From Desulfobacteraceae bacterium (GTDB lineage Bacteria > Desulfobacterota > DSM-4660 > Desulfatiglandales > Desulfatiglandaceae), in NCBI GenBank assembly GCA_030613055.1, contig JAUWMR010000005.1, positions 53,377 to 117,376 on the forward strand: DNA of 64,000 bases, written 5' to 3'. The position numbers were made by a program, and so were the translations under genes. A model generated the notes under the pieces. That model was not told where the DNA came from. It ran no database searches and was given only the letters and a program-made list of their open reading frames with translations. Below are positions 1 through 8,505 of the stretch, piece after piece. The stretch's first letter is position 1, and the number at the start of each line of letters is the position of its first letter.

Positions 1-1
1 A

Positions 2-334
2 AAAAAAGTCCCCTCCTATATTCCCATTGCCAACGAAATAGCCAGGCGCATGGCAGAAAAGATTGACGGCCAGCCTATGAGTTCCTGGCCGGAAGTGCTT
101 TTCGACGTCCCGACCACAGCACATATTTTGGGCGGAGCCGTGATGAGCAAAACCCCGGAAAAAGGCGTGGTTGATTTTAAAGGTGAAATCCACGGTTACC
201 CCAATCTGTTCGTTGCGGACGGCTCCAATGTCCCCGTTAATCTTGGCGTGAATCCCAGCCTCACCATTACGGCACTGGCCGAATATATCATGTCCCAGGT
301 GCCTGAGAAATCGAAGGGAGGACATACAACATAG
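2..334 (+). CDS. GMC-family oxidoreductase, C-terminal part (5' end outside window)
   Basis: The reading frame is open from the window edge, so only the last ~110 residues are seen. It carries the GMC C-terminal substrate/active-site segment: a TAHILGG motif, matching the catalytic-His region of cholesterol-oxidase-like GMC enzymes, and, ~40 residues later, NLFVADGSNVPVN and GVNPSLTITALAE, where the Asn matches the partner residue of the His/Asn pair. The family uses FAD to oxidise alcohols to aldehydes or ketones. In an anaerobe it would more likely pass electrons to a carrier than to oxygen (inference). It lies upstream of SCP2-like, aldehyde oxidoreductase and acyl-CoA ligase genes on the same strand. 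The substrate is unknown, and the FAD-binding half cannot be checked here. Confidence 0.85.
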   Translation, partial: KKVPSYIPIANEIARRMAEKIDGQPMSSWPEVLFDVPTTAHILGGAVMSKTPEKGVVDFKGEIHGYPNLFVADGSNVPVNLGVNPSLTITALAEYIMSQVPEKSKGGHTT

Positions 335-421
335 AATCCTTCCGGGGCTGCTGGAAAGGCATGAACCTGGCCGCAGGCCAGTGTGTCTATTGAATGAAAT
401 TTTATATCAGGAGGTTATGTC

Positions 422-994
422 ATGTATAAAGCCGGGACCAAAGAATGGGATGAGAATTATGCCAAACTGGTTGAGGAGAGAAAGAAGTCAGAATCAGAGC
501 CATACATCGTTGGGACTCCGGAATGGGCTTCCGAATTTGAAAAAAAAATACAAGGAGATGACCGATACAAGGCGGCCGCCAAGACATGGGAGGGATCAGT
601 GGTTCTTGTCTTTAAGGCAAATCCTGAAGCCGGATTTGAAGACGATGTCTTTATTTTCATGGATCTATGGCATGGCGAATGCCATTCAACAAAAATCGTC
701 CCTGCTGAAGTTGGAAGAACCGGAGATTATGTGCTTGAAGCGGAATATGAGCGATGGAAAAAGATATTGAGAAAAGAGCTTAATGTGGTTAGAGAGATCG
801 CTACTATGAAATTGAAACTCGTTCCCTTCAACATAAAGAAAGCGGCAAAGCTTGCGGCCGCTACCCAGGCGGCTATCAGGCTTGTGGACCTTGCGGGTGA
901 GGTAGGTGCCAAATTTCCCGACGAATTGGAAGCAGAGGAATTCCAGTCGTTCAAGGCCATGAACAAAGACCTGAAGTCTCAACTTGGAATTTGA
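422..994 (+). CDS. SCP2-like sterol/lipid carrier protein
   Basis: 190-residue protein with an SCP2-type fold in the central part (TWEGSVVLVFKANPEAGFED, then a strand-rich stretch) and a helical C-terminal tail. No signal peptide or membrane segment is visible, so it should be cytoplasmic. SCP2 domains bind sterols, fatty acyl chains or acyl-CoA in a hydrophobic tunnel. The start is supported by the strong ribosome site AGGAGG about 6 nt before ATG. It lies between the GMC oxidoreductase and the aldehyde oxidoreductase, suggesting it presents a hydrophobic substrate to those enzymes (inference). An overlapping plus-strand frame at 381-770 is a shadow. Family assignment is from residue pattern only. 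Confidence 0.7.
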   Translation: MYKAGTKEWDENYAKLVEERKKSESEPYIVGTPEWASEFEKKIQGDDRYKAAAKTWEGSVVLVFKANPEAGFEDDVFIFMDLWHGECHSTKIVPAEVGRTGDYVLEAEYERWKKILRKELNVVREIATMKLKLVPFNIKKAAKLAAATQAAIRLVDLAGEVGAKFPDELEAEEFQSFKAMNKDLKSQLGI

Positions 995-1087
995 GCGCAA
1001 AAGATAATTGTTCAAAATAAAAAAAGGGTAATGAGTGCGGAACAAAGACGTGATGCCACGCACCATGCGATTTACGGAGGTAAGAAC

Positions 1088-2959
1088 ATGTTTGGATTGA
1101 TTGGAAAGATTCTGAGGGTCAATTTAACAGAAGGGAAGGTTAGCGAAGAAGCAATACCCGAAGAGATGGCCAGAAAATTCCTTGGAGGGAGGGGGCTGGG
1201 CAGCAAGTACCTGTTCGATGAACTGAAACCGGGTGTGGATCCCTTAGGTCCTGAAAACAAGCTGATCTTTATGGCCGGTCTTTTAACCGGAACCCCTTCT
1301 CCCAGTGCAGGCCGCTATAGCGTTGTTACAAAATCTCCTTTGACCAATATCTGGACCCAGTCCAATTCAGGTGGTCGGTGGGGAGTTGACCTCAAGCATT
1401 CAGGCTTTGACGGCATCATTTTCGAAGGCGCGTCCGAAAAGCCGGTGTATTTGGTCATTGATGATGGAAAGGCCGAAATTAAGGATGCCTCTGATCTCTG
1501 GGGCAAGAATGTCTCTGAGACCACCGAACTACTCAAAGAAAGGCTGGACCAGAAATTCAATGTAGCGAGCATCGGAATCGCAGGAGAAAATCTGGTCAAA
1601 TATGCTGCCATTATGAATGACCTTCATCGGGCGGCCGGTCGATGCGGTGTGGGCGCTGTCATGGGCGCAAAAAGACTTAAGGCGATTGCCGTAAGAGGGT
1701 CAAAGAAAATCCAGGTCGCGGATCAAAAGGCCTTCACACAAGTGACAAAGAAGCAGTTCGAGCTTCTTGATGAATCTATCTTGGCCGCCGGTTTAAGAGG
1801 TTATGGCACAAATCTGGTCTTGGATATGGTCAACGTCTGCGGGGGCCTTCCGACCAGAAACTGGCAGACCGGGATCTGTTCTTTTGCAGAGGATGTCAAT
1901 GGGGAGGCCTTGAGTGAAAAGGTCCTGATAAAACCCACCGGTTGCTTTGCCTGTCCCATTGAATGTGGCCGGAGTTCTGAAATCAGAGAAGGGCCTTATG
2001 CCGGGAACAAGGGTGAAGGTCCGGAGTATGAGACGGTCGGTGTCTTCGGGCCCATGTGCGATGTCTCGGATTTTGGGGCCATTACTATGGCTGGGTATCT
2101 CTGTAATGATTATGGCCTGGATACGATTTCATGCGGCAGCACCATTGCGTTTGCCATGGAATGTTCTGAAAAAGGCATTTTGACCAAAGAAGATGCAGGG
2201 GACATGGAAATAGCTTTTGGTGATGCCGAAACCATGTTAAAGCTTGTTCACGCAATTGCCAAAAGGGAGGGTGTCGGTGATCTCCTGGCTGAGGGGACTC
2301 GTATTATGGCCAAAAAACTGGGCAAAGACTCGGAAAAATTTGCAATGAATGTCAAGGGCCTTGAGCTGGCATGTTATGATTCAAGGGCGGCAAAGATTAC
2401 CGGCCTTGCCTTTGCCACGGCTAATCGTGGCGGTGACCATGTCACGGCCTATGTCCAGGGCCCAACGTTTCTTGCCAGCCCGTTTCTGGTGGTAGATGAA
2501 AGTGAAATCGAAGATCCTTTAAAGGAGAATCCCGGGGAGGCAAAAGTCGTCAAAGAGATGGAGGATGCCCTGACGGTTTTTGATGCGGCCGGATGTTGTA
2601 AGTTTATGGGATTGACATTGGATGCCAAAGAATGGTCAGACATTATTAAAGCCCTTACAGGATGGGAATTTGGAGTCGAGGAATTTAGAAAAACCGGAGA
2701 AAGAATCTATAATCTGGAAAGGGCCTTTAACATGAGAGAGGGGCAAACCCGGGCGGACGATACTCTACCCAAGAGATTATTGGAAGACCCCCTTCCCGAA
2801 GGTCCGGCTGCGGGTCATGTCAATAATTTAGACATTTTTCTGGACCCTTATTATGAGTTCCGTAACTGGGATAAGGCGACCGGCAAGCCGACGCCGGAGA
2901 AACTAAGAGAATTGGGGCTGGAAGAGGTCATCAGCCAAGTCTGGGGAGGTCAAGGTTAA
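1088..2959 (+). CDS. Tungsten-type aldehyde:ferredoxin oxidoreductase
   Basis: 623-residue member of the AOR family, the usual length. The N-terminus (GKILRVNLTEGKV, then LGGRGLGSKYLFDE) is the AOR N-terminal pterin-binding domain. The Cys ligands of the 4Fe-4S cluster are visible as CFACPIEC in the middle, with a further Cys in DAAGCCKF near the C-terminus. The family oxidises aldehydes to carboxylic acids (or the reverse) with a tungsto-bispterin cofactor and ferredoxin. I chose ATG 1088 over the upstream ATG at 1031 because GGAGG lies 7 nt before it and the domain starts directly after it. The stop codon overlaps the start of the acyl-CoA ligase gene by one base, so the acid product is probably activated by that enzyme. 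Confidence 0.93.
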   Translation: MFGLIGKILRVNLTEGKVSEEAIPEEMARKFLGGRGLGSKYLFDELKPGVDPLGPENKLIFMAGLLTGTPSPSAGRYSVVTKSPLTNIWTQSNSGGRWGVDLKHSGFDGIIFEGASEKPVYLVIDDGKAEIKDASDLWGKNVSETTELLKERLDQKFNVASIGIAGENLVKYAAIMNDLHRAAGRCGVGAVMGAKRLKAIAVRGSKKIQVADQKAFTQVTKKQFELLDESILAAGLRGYGTNLVLDMVNVCGGLPTRNWQTGICSFAEDVNGEALSEKVLIKPTGCFACPIECGRSSEIREGPYAGNKGEGPEYETVGVFGPMCDVSDFGAITMAGYLCNDYGLDTISCGSTIAFAMECSEKGILTKEDAGDMEIAFGDAETMLKLVHAIAKREGVGDLLAEGTRIMAKKLGKDSEKFAMNVKGLELACYDSRAAKITGLAFATANRGGDHVTAYVQGPTFLASPFLVVDESEIEDPLKENPGEAKVVKEMEDALTVFDAAGCCKFMGLTLDAKEWSDIIKALTGWEFGVEEFRKTGERIYNLERAFNMREGQTRADDTLPKRLLEDPLPEGPAAGHVNNLDIFLDPYYEFRNWDKATGKPTPEKLRELGLEEVISQVWGGQG

Positions 2960-4662
2960 TGATGTCTTATGCCGAAAAACCCTGGCTGAAGAGTTATAAG
3001 CTGGGCCCATTTAAACTCAAGCAAACCATTAAGTATCCTGAAAAACCCCTATTCTCCATTTTGGACGAGGCAGCAGAAAAATTTCCTGGCAAGGATGCCT
3101 ATTACTATTTAGGGAACAGAATGAAGTATAGGGAACTAAAACGCCAGGCGGATACATTGGCAAACGCCCTGGTGGATCTTGGCGTCAAAAAGGGGGACAC
3201 TGTCATCGTTTTTCTTCCCACATGCCCTCAGTTTATTATCAGTGATTTTGCTATCCTCAAAACAGGAGCGATCCTTGTTCCGTGCAGCCCCATTTTAAAG
3301 GCACCTGAATTAAGACACCAGGCCCAGGAATCAAAAGCAGAAACGATTATCTGTTTAGACAGGCATCTGGAAATGGTTAACTCGATCAAAAAAGATACAG
3401 GCCTTAAGAATATTATCGTTACCTCCCTCAATGATTACTCACCTTCTGAGAGCGAAGAAATAGATGAAATGCCGGGCACGTATAATTTCAGAAAGCTAAT
3501 TGCGGATTATGAACCTGACCCCCCGGAGGTAGAGATTGATCCCACCGAAGATCTGGCCATCCTGGCCTTTACCGGCGGGTCAACCGGGGTGCCCAAAGGA
3601 GTTATGATAACGCATTTTCAGAGGTTGGCCAATGTGCTTCAAGGTCTCCCCTGGATGATGGCCCCTTTTCCCGCTTACAGGGGGAGTGCCTCTTCTTTAT
3701 TGGCCATCCCCGTTTTTCATGCCATGGGGCATTATTTAATGCAGTCCAGCATGTATTGGGGGCTGAAACTATTTCTGATTCCGGATCCCAGGGATACGGA
3801 TATGATCGTTCAGTTGATGAATGAATATCGTCCTTTTCTATTATTTATGGTCCCTACGCAGCTATTAAAGCTGGCTCAACCGGAAACTGAAATCAGACGA
3901 ATGCCGGTGCTGGTCATGTCAGGAGCGGCCCCGCTCCCCGCAGAAGTTGCTCGAAAACTTGAAGAAAAAACAAAGATGCCCCTCTCGGAAGGCTATGGTC
4001 TCACTGAAACAGGCCCCTGTACCCATATTAATATCTCCGCCTTTTCGAAAGTGACCCGCTTTGCAAAGTCAACCAGGCCTGGTATCGGACTACCCATTCC
4101 CGATACGGATGTAAAACTGGTGGACCCCGAAACTTCAAAAGAAGTCCCTTTTGGCGAGGTTGGGGAGATCTGGTTAAGGGGGCCCCAGGTGATGAAAGGC
4201 TATTGGCCGCATGCAGGTTCGGGTCTTGAAGAAGGGGGCTGGTTGAGAACCGGTGATCTTGCCAACATGGACGAAGATGGTTACTTCCACGTGGTGGATC
4301 GAATCAAGGACATGATCAATATCTCAGGGATGAAAGTCTATTCAATAGAGATCGATGAATTCTTATTTCAACACCCGGCAATAGAAGGTGCTGTAACGAT
4401 CGGCATTCCTGATCCCGAGAGACCAGGGAGTGAAAGGATTAAGGCATTTATCAGACTGAGAAAAGATTTCAAAGGAAAGGTCTCCGAGCAAGAAATCATT
4501 GATTACTGCCGGGAGAAAATGGCGGCTTACGCTGTTCCCAAATTCATTGAATTCAGAGATGACTTGCCTTTAACCGTGACCGAAAAGATATTCAAACGCG
4601 CCTTGAGAGAAGAAGAGATTAAGAAGATGGAGGAAATCGGGATGAACTCCCTATCTGGTTGA
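2959..4662 (+). CDS. AMP-forming acyl-CoA synthetase (fatty-acid-CoA ligase type)
   Basis: 567 residues, typical of ANL-superfamily acyl-CoA ligases. Visible motifs are the phosphate loop FTGGSTGVPKG (about residue 205), GYGLTETG, the hinge GWLRTGDLANMDEDGYFHVVDRIKDMI and the C-terminal catalytic-lysine region, which reads LPLTVTEKIFKR; the usual Gly before the Lys is Glu. The reaction is acid + ATP + CoA to acyl-CoA + AMP + PPi in the cytoplasm. It is translationally coupled to the AOR gene (ATG overlaps the AOR stop), forming an aldehyde-to-acyl-CoA unit. The substrate chain length cannot be read from sequence; the SCP2 neighbour suggests a hydrophobic acid. Confidence 0.92.
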   Translation: MMSYAEKPWLKSYKLGPFKLKQTIKYPEKPLFSILDEAAEKFPGKDAYYYLGNRMKYRELKRQADTLANALVDLGVKKGDTVIVFLPTCPQFIISDFAILKTGAILVPCSPILKAPELRHQAQESKAETIICLDRHLEMVNSIKKDTGLKNIIVTSLNDYSPSESEEIDEMPGTYNFRKLIADYEPDPPEVEIDPTEDLAILAFTGGSTGVPKGVMITHFQRLANVLQGLPWMMAPFPAYRGSASSLLAIPVFHAMGHYLMQSSMYWGLKLFLIPDPRDTDMIVQLMNEYRPFLLFMVPTQLLKLAQPETEIRRMPVLVMSGAAPLPAEVARKLEEKTKMPLSEGYGLTETGPCTHINISAFSKVTRFAKSTRPGIGLPIPDTDVKLVDPETSKEVPFGEVGEIWLRGPQVMKGYWPHAGSGLEEGGWLRTGDLANMDEDGYFHVVDRIKDMINISGMKVYSIEIDEFLFQHPAIEGAVTIGIPDPERPGSERIKAFIRLRKDFKGKVSEQEIIDYCREKMAAYAVPKFIEFRDDLPLTVTEKIFKRALREEEIKKMEEIGMNSLSG

Positions 4663-4719
4663 TGACACGCACTATGTTGCTGCGAGCAGAAGGTGTTTTG
4701 CGTAGAGAAGGAGGAAAAA

Positions 4720-5316
4720 ATGGTCAAGCGTTATTTCGTGTCTTTTTTAGTATGTCTGTCAATGACGGGTTTTATTATGTGCGGGTTCGGCTGTACCGGT
4801 GATGAGCCTGAAGATGTGTCAAAAGAAAGGTCTCTACCTGCTCAGGAAGCCAGGAAGGCCCCGGAGACCAAAATCCCGCCGGTAAAAGAAATCAAAGAGA
4901 TAGCGAAGCCAGAAGAGTCCACGCAGGTAAAAGATATCCAGGAGGCTTCCCTGACAGAAGGCCCTCCAGACGAAATCTTTCTTAAGTCACCTCTGTGGAA
5001 AACATATACAAAACGAGGCGTGAAGCTTACACATGAAAAACATGCCACAAGCTACGAGATCGGATGTGATGAATGCCACCACATTTACTCAGGCGGCAAA
5101 AACACCTGGAAGGAGGGGATTCATGTTGACAGATGCGAGTCGTGTCATGATGAGCCCACGGTAAAAGGCGAAACTAAGCTCCCTCCCGATTTAAAAAAAA
5201 GGAACCTGAAACTTGCGTTTCATAGAAACTGTCAGGGATGCCATAGAAAGTTAAGAAAAGAAAACCCCTCAAGCAAAGCCCCGACTACTTGTAGTAAATG
5301 CCATAAAAAAAGGTAA
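4720..5316 (+). CDS. Tetrahaem c-type cytochrome, predicted lipoprotein (class III-like)
   Basis: 198 residues. The N-terminus has a hydrophobic signal segment followed by a lipobox-like Cys (CGFGC), then a charged Pro/Glu/Lys linker of ~60 residues, then a compact haem domain with four CxxCH motifs: CDECH, CESCH, CQGCH and CSKCH, plus extra His residues for bis-His ligation. This is the pattern of small class III cytochromes that shuttle electrons in the periplasm of sulfate reducers and relatives. ATG 4720 is preceded by GGAGG at good spacing; an upstream alternative (4693) lacks one. The TAA stop lies inside the left end of a palindromic repeat element, so the element supplies the end of this gene. 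Lipid anchoring is inferred. Confidence 0.87.
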   Translation: MVKRYFVSFLVCLSMTGFIMCGFGCTGDEPEDVSKERSLPAQEARKAPETKIPPVKEIKEIAKPEESTQVKDIQEASLTEGPPDEIFLKSPLWKTYTKRGVKLTHEKHATSYEIGCDECHHIYSGGKNTWKEGIHVDRCESCHDEPTVKGETKLPPDLKKRNLKLAFHRNCQGCHRKLRKENPSSKAPTTCSKCHKKR

Positions 5317-5607
5317 CACTTTAGCCCTTTGAAAAAATCGATCACGGATTGTGGGGACATGGGGATCTCTTTTTTAAAAGCCGCATATGCTTACATCATT
5401 ACATGGAACGGCAGTTAGGACCTGAAATTCAAGCAACGGACAGCCACATGTAGAAATTTTCATTATTAAGGCAGCTATCCCTGCCTTTTTCGAGCCTATG
5501 GTCAACGCCCGGGGGGCGTGTTGCTGGCATTGGGTGAATTTGTGATGCGGCTTTTAAAAATGAGATCCCCATGTCCCGGTACTGTTTTCAAAGGGCTAAA
5601 CTATTAC
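5313..5607. repeat. MITE-like inverted-repeat element, family A, long form (295 bp)
   Basis: Ends read GTAACACTTTAGCCCTTTGAAAA and its imperfect inverse (TTTTCAAAGGGCTAAACTATTAC). A second pair of inverted arms lies inside: 5348-5386 (GGGGACATGGGGATCTC ... AAAAGCCGCAT) against 5545-5581. The whole can fold into a long stem. The ~160-bp core has no coding frame and contains a small terminator-like hairpin. Shorter relatives with the same ends occur at 31417-31486 and 57006-57080. Confidence 0.75.
5468..5490 (+). terminator. Terminator-like hairpin inside repeat element
   Basis: AAGGCAG, a 6-nt loop, CTGCCTT and then a short T run: a 7-bp stem followed by U residues. It could terminate the cytochrome transcript, although it lies ~150 nt after the stop codon. 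No other candidate was seen in this gap. Confidence 0.45.
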
Positions 5608-5633
5608 AGAAATAATAAAAGGGGGGAAAACAA

Positions 5634-6137
5634 ATGGACGAATTTGATACCCGGTTGAAGACCAAACATAACTTCCTTGACTATCTTTACTGGACCCTAC
5701 TTATTTCCGTGCCACTCATTGTGGCAGGCATTGCCATTTTTAAAAGCTCCGTTATCTGGCTGGTCCTGTATATCATTCTAACTATCTGCCTTATTATGGT
5801 CGTGTACAGATTTTACTGTACTCATTGTCCTCACTACATTCAGGGTAAAAAGACCACAAAATGCATGTTTTTCTGGGGTGTTCCAAAATTCTTTAAGTCA
5901 AGACAGGGACCTCTGAGCCTGTTTGAAAAGGCCATATCAATCATTGCACCCACAATCTTGATACTGTTTCAGGTTTACTGGCTGATCTTACAGCCGGCCC
6001 TTTTCATTATCTATATCCTGTCCTTTCTCGTATTAGGTGCTACCATAAGAAGGAATGAATGCTGCCGGTGCGTCTATTTTTATTGCCCGCTAAACTGCGT
6101 GCCGGATGAAATAAAGAATCAGCCCGCAGATTTCTAA
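5634..6137 (+). CDS. Cys-rich integral membrane protein of unknown function
   Basis: 167 residues with four strongly hydrophobic segments (about residues 17-38, 40-58, 100-118 and 120-138). Two Cys clusters are conspicuous: YCTHCPHY followed by KCMFFWGVPK after the second segment, and ECCRCVYFYCPLNCVP near the C-terminus. The clusters could hold an Fe-S cluster or zinc or form a redox relay at the membrane face (inference). A purine-rich ribosome site (AAGGGGGG) precedes ATG 5634. I do not recognise a named family. It follows the tetrahaem cytochrome on the same strand across a repeat element, so a link to electron transfer is possible but unproven. Confidence 0.7.
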   Translation: MDEFDTRLKTKHNFLDYLYWTLLISVPLIVAGIAIFKSSVIWLVLYIILTICLIMVVYRFYCTHCPHYIQGKKTTKCMFFWGVPKFFKSRQGPLSLFEKAISIIAPTILILFQVYWLILQPALFIIYILSFLVLGATIRRNECCRCVYFYCPLNCVPDEIKNQPADF

Positions 6138-6227
6138 GCCCTCCGGGGCAAAGGGATAACCTAGGAGGCCTTCTGCGTAGTTAATAAATCTTGACCTGCC
6201 TGCGCATTATTTCCTATAAGAAAATCG

Positions 6228-6872
6228 ATGGGCAAGATTCGTAACAGCTCAATAATTAATTGTTTGAACACCCTTTCAGGGAAGATGCTTTGGCTGCTGT
6301 TTTTTACAACAGTACTGGCATATTCTTTTAGTTACGCCCAAGCATGGGCGGCCGAATTCACCGCTGATTTGGTCCGGAACAGAGGTGATGGTGTAATCAC
6401 GGGCAAGATTTTTTTAAAAGGAACTAACTTCCGTCAGGAAATGGTCAGGGCAGGTCAAAACCAGGTAATGATTTACAGGAAAGACAAAAATCTTGCCTGG
6501 ATACTCATGCCGGACAGCCGAATGTACATGGAAATGCCAGGTCTTGCCCAAAACAAAAAAATACCCCAGATGGATCAAAAAGTAATTGAGGACATGGCAG
6601 ATAAAAAATTTCTCGGTCAGGAAAAGCTAAACGGGTATATATGCGATAAATACCGTTATGACTATCACAACAAGTCTTATGGCAGCATGACCCAGTGGTA
6701 TTCTATAAAGCTCAACATTCCGATTAAGACAATTGTTGAAAACCCTTATGGTCGATTTATAACAGAATATAAAAACATAGAGGAAACGGGTATCCCAAAT
6801 TCATTATTCGAGATACCCGAGGGTTATCAAAAAATGTCCATGCCGGAAATGATGAAGGGCATGGGAAAATAA
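6228..6872 (+). CDS. Exported protein, DUF4412 / LolA-like fold candidate
   Basis: 214 residues with an N-terminal signal peptide (hydrophobic core LWLLFFTTVLAYSFSYAQ, cleavage after AWA). The mature part is strand-rich with the pattern ...FTADLV...G.I..KG..FRQEM...QVMIYRKDKNLAWILMPDSRMYMEMP, typical of the outer-membrane lipoprotein-sorting-like DUF4412 group, and ends in a Met-rich tail (MSMPEMMKGMGK). No strong ribosome site is seen before ATG 6228; ATG 6285 (MLWLLFF) with AGGGAAG close upstream is an alternative that keeps the signal peptide. It is probably periplasmic; the ligand is unknown. It precedes the purD-like gene by 24 nt, so the two may be co-transcribed. Confidence 0.6.
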   Translation: MGKIRNSSIINCLNTLSGKMLWLLFFTTVLAYSFSYAQAWAAEFTADLVRNRGDGVITGKIFLKGTNFRQEMVRAGQNQVMIYRKDKNLAWILMPDSRMYMEMPGLAQNKKIPQMDQKVIEDMADKKFLGQEKLNGYICDKYRYDYHNKSYGSMTQWYSIKLNIPIKTIVENPYGRFITEYKNIEETGIPNSLFEIPEGYQKMSMPEMMKGMGK

Positions 6873-6896
6873 ATTGTTATAGAAGGAAAACAAAAG

Positions 6897-8255
6897 ATGA
6901 AAGTACTTGTTTACGGCTCCGGTGGTAGAGATCACTGTCTTTCCGATAAATACGGTGACAGCCAGCATGTGGATAAGGTTTTTTTTGCCCCTGGCAATCC
7001 GGGAGTATCTTACACGCCAAAAGGTAAAAGGGGTCTTATTGAACGTATTCCCATAAAAGACCTCAATGAGATAGCCGATTTCTGTGTTGACAGGAATATA
7101 GACCTTGTTGACGTAGGCTCTGAAAACCCACTTGAAGAAGGCCTGGTTGATATCCTAAATGAGCGTGGCATACGAACGGTAGGCCCAAAAAAAGAATTTG
7201 TGCGGCTTGAGAGCGATAGAGCCTTTACCGATGATCTCTTGAGAAAGATAGGGGTCCCCAAACCAGAGTATCGTGTATTTGATGATCCTGCAAATGCCAG
7301 TGAATATGTCCGTAACATCGGATACCAGGTAGTAGTCAAGGCCAATGGCCTGGCCGCGGGAAAAGGGGCAATCGTATGTGATGATGTTCCGGATGCCGAA
7401 GCCGCCATTGAAAAAATCATGGTAAAGAAGGTCTTTGGAGAATCAGGAAACCGCGTTGTCATTGAAGAAAGAAAATATGGGACAGAAATCTCCTTTTTTG
7501 CCTACCTGGACGGAATGCATGTCATGCCTCTAAAGACATTCGCGCAGGACTATAAACCTGCTTTCGATCCTGATGACAAGGAATTAATTGACCACTTTGG
7601 AGGAAACCTTAATACCGGGGGTACAGGATGCTATTGTCCGCACAAATTAGTCAGCCCCTGGCTGGTCAACAGGATCATCAAAGAAATTGTGAACCCAACT
7701 GTGAATGCCATTTACAATGATTTAGGCTGGGCCTACAAAGGGGTTATCTACTTTGGCCTTAACCTTGATCCATATGACCGGCTTGATGTGTTTGAAATCA
7801 ATGTCAGGCATGGTGATCCGGAATGGCCGGTGATCGCGCGCAAGTTGAGCACGGACCTCTTCGAGATTGGTATGGCTGTCTGGGACGGGACCCTGGACAG
7901 GATCACCCAGGTATGGAACAAACAGCATTACGTGGATGTGATAGGTATGGAGGGTCGTTCAAAGGCTTCTAAGGGATGGAATAAGGGGTATCCCGGCCGT
8001 TACGGAAAAGGCCATAAGATTCTCGACCTTGATAAGATCGAAAAAGGTGTTGCAATTTTCTTCGCTGGAGTTGACGAAAATCCCGAAAAAGGCCTTGTAA
8101 CCTATGGGGGCAGGGCCCTCCATGTTATTGCGGGAGATTCCACTCTTAAAGGAGCAAGGGACAAGGCATACCGCAATATCGAACTGCTCGCCTTTGAAGA
8201 TCACAATAATAACGGCGCGAATTGCCTGCGCTTCAGAAAGACCATCGGGCTTTGA
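6897..8255 (+). CDS. purD: Phosphoribosylamine-glycine ligase-like ATP-grasp enzyme (divergent PurD)
   Basis: 452 residues, slightly longer than usual PurD (~420-430). Domain order is PurD-like: N-domain (VLVYGSGGRDHCL), ATP-grasp core (VVVKANGLAAGKGAIVCDD, VIEERKYGTEIS) and metal-binding EINVRHGDPE. The family makes glycinamide ribonucleotide from phosphoribosylamine, glycine and ATP in purine synthesis. Several substrate loops differ from the canonical enzyme: GREHAL is GRDHCL, AQDHKR is AQDYKP and GPNTGGMG is NLNTGGTG. It could therefore be a true but divergent PurD or an ATP-grasp ligase with another amine substrate. GAAGGAAA precedes the start. No other purine gene is nearby. Confidence 0.75.
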   Translation: MKVLVYGSGGRDHCLSDKYGDSQHVDKVFFAPGNPGVSYTPKGKRGLIERIPIKDLNEIADFCVDRNIDLVDVGSENPLEEGLVDILNERGIRTVGPKKEFVRLESDRAFTDDLLRKIGVPKPEYRVFDDPANASEYVRNIGYQVVVKANGLAAGKGAIVCDDVPDAEAAIEKIMVKKVFGESGNRVVIEERKYGTEISFFAYLDGMHVMPLKTFAQDYKPAFDPDDKELIDHFGGNLNTGGTGCYCPHKLVSPWLVNRIIKEIVNPTVNAIYNDLGWAYKGVIYFGLNLDPYDRLDVFEINVRHGDPEWPVIARKLSTDLFEIGMAVWDGTLDRITQVWNKQHYVDVIGMEGRSKASKGWNKGYPGRYGKGHKILDLDKIEKGVAIFFAGVDENPEKGLVTYGGRALHVIAGDSTLKGARDKAYRNIELLAFEDHNNNGANCLRFRKTIGL

Positions 8256-8505
8256 TATATAGCCGTTCAGAGAATTTCCAACAAGTTGTTTCCCAGCTCA
8301 ACAAATATAAAAAGCTATTCAGAGATCATTATCGGGATTATTTCTCACGAAAAGGCCGTTTTATCCCCCGTTTTTTGGGTTAAGGGGGAAAGGCTGAGGT
8401 TGATTTCCTGCGGGAAGATCTTGACTTTTTCGCGTAATGTCATGTTTCAAGGGCCTGTCATACGGTATTGCTCTTGCGACTGAACTTTCTTTAAAGGAGG
8501 TGCTC

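Noticed and set aside
8364..8392. Terminator before the sulfotransferase gene (CCCCC...GGGGG)
   Set aside because: The hairpin has a long loop and no T run after it.
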